Below, in pieces: positions 63,867 to 64,000 of a DNA stretch of 64,000 nucleotides. Numbering within the stretch: the stretch's first letter is position 1; each line of letters starts with the position of its first letter. Made by a program: the position numbers and the translations under genes. The DNA is taken from assembly GCF_014200495.1 (NCBI RefSeq), contig NZ_JACHBY010000009.1, positions 1-64,000 of the forward strand. Direction: 5' to 3'. Below the pieces are notes generated by a model. It did no database searches. It was not told the DNA's origin and was given only the letters and a program-made list of their open reading frames with translations. Source of the DNA: Mucilaginibacter geliditolerans (lineage in GTDB: Bacteria > Bacteroidota > Bacteroidia > Sphingobacteriales > Sphingobacteriaceae).

Positions 63867-64000
63867 CTATTTAAAATTGATTCTGCTTATTATTACAATT
63901 ATAACTGTTATGACTGAGCTTAAAATAGCGTAAGTTCTTGCTTGCGCTATATCATTAGCTGCAACTTTCCCCTTTGTTGGTTCTACATATATATAATCAT
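63867..64000 (-). CDS. 3' end of a Wza-like polysaccharide export gene (partial)
   Basis: The minus-strand frame from 64000 to the TAG at 63867-63869 encodes about 43 residues. It reads DYIYVEPTKGKVAANDIAQA followed by RTYAILSSVITVIIVIISRI and NFK. This is the usual C-terminus of Bacteroidota polysaccharide export (Wza/SLBB) proteins, with a terminal hydrophobic helix that crosses the outer membrane. The rest lies beyond the window. It should be the gene just upstream of the wzc-like gene in the same operon (10-nt gap). Confidence 0.85.
   Translation of the reverse strand, partial: DYIYVEPTKGKVAANDIAQARTYAILSSVITVIIVIISRINFK

Overview
The window looks like a chromosomal segment of a Bacteroidota bacterium, most likely Sphingobacteriaceae (Mucilaginibacter/Pedobacter-like). 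This is inferred from protein style and not from any search. Supporting signs are several TAnnTTTG-type -7 promoter elements upstream of starts, little Shine-Dalgarno signal, a lipoprotein-type TamA next to a giant TamB, a K+-dependent-type membrane pyrophosphatase, a UbiD-type menaquinone decarboxylase, and many composite palindromic intergenic repeats. I saw no tRNA, rRNA, CRISPR array, prophage or intact insertion sequence.

Layout. 0.1-5.4 kb: membrane pyrophosphatase, amino-acid permease and a PBP4-type DD-peptidase. 5.4-7.5 kb: small accessory genes (winged-helix membrane protein, frameshifted ankyrin protein, small membrane protein) bordered by palindromic repeats. 7.5-25.3 kb: housekeeping and envelope genes: dnaE, tamB-tamA, a PAS sensor without an ATPase domain, a retropepsin-like protease, gyrB and an OmpH/Skp-like lipoprotein. 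25.6-35.4 kb: nucleotide-sugar genes read leftward: a TviB-type dehydrogenase, rfbBCDA (dTDP-L-rhamnose) and gmd-fcl (GDP-L-fucose), with an S4-domain gene and a ubiD homologue interspersed. 35.6-38.4 kb: cmk, an SMP-30-type lactonase and a secreted GH16 hydrolase.

38.4-64 kb is one long, tightly packed, leftward exopolysaccharide/O-antigen operon of about 24 genes. In transcription order: the 3' end of a wza-like export gene, a Wzc-type tyrosine autokinase, a CDP-sugar module, a flippase, GT2 and acetyltransferase genes, a WbsX-like protein, a GT2, a cytidylyltransferase/2-hydroxyacid dehydrogenase/SDR triad, a Wzy-like polymerase, an acetyltransferase, two transferase-like proteins and a WecG-family glycosyltransferase. 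A 36-bp perfect palindrome closes the operon.

The most interesting part is 51.3-61.4 kb. RfbF, RfbG, RfbH and a flavin/[2Fe-2S] reductase should make CDP-4-keto-3,6-dideoxy-D-glucose. Directly linked are a YerE-like thiamine-diphosphate enzyme, an acylating acetaldehyde dehydrogenase (DmpF-like) and a 4-hydroxy-2-oxovalerate aldolase (DmpG-like), plus two SDR enzymes. This suggests a branched-chain 3,6-dideoxyhexose. The two Dmp-type enzymes raise the possibility that the carbon branch is built by aldol chemistry and is longer than the two-carbon branch of yersiniose. The aldolase has Phe where DmpG/BphI have the stereocontrolling Tyr.
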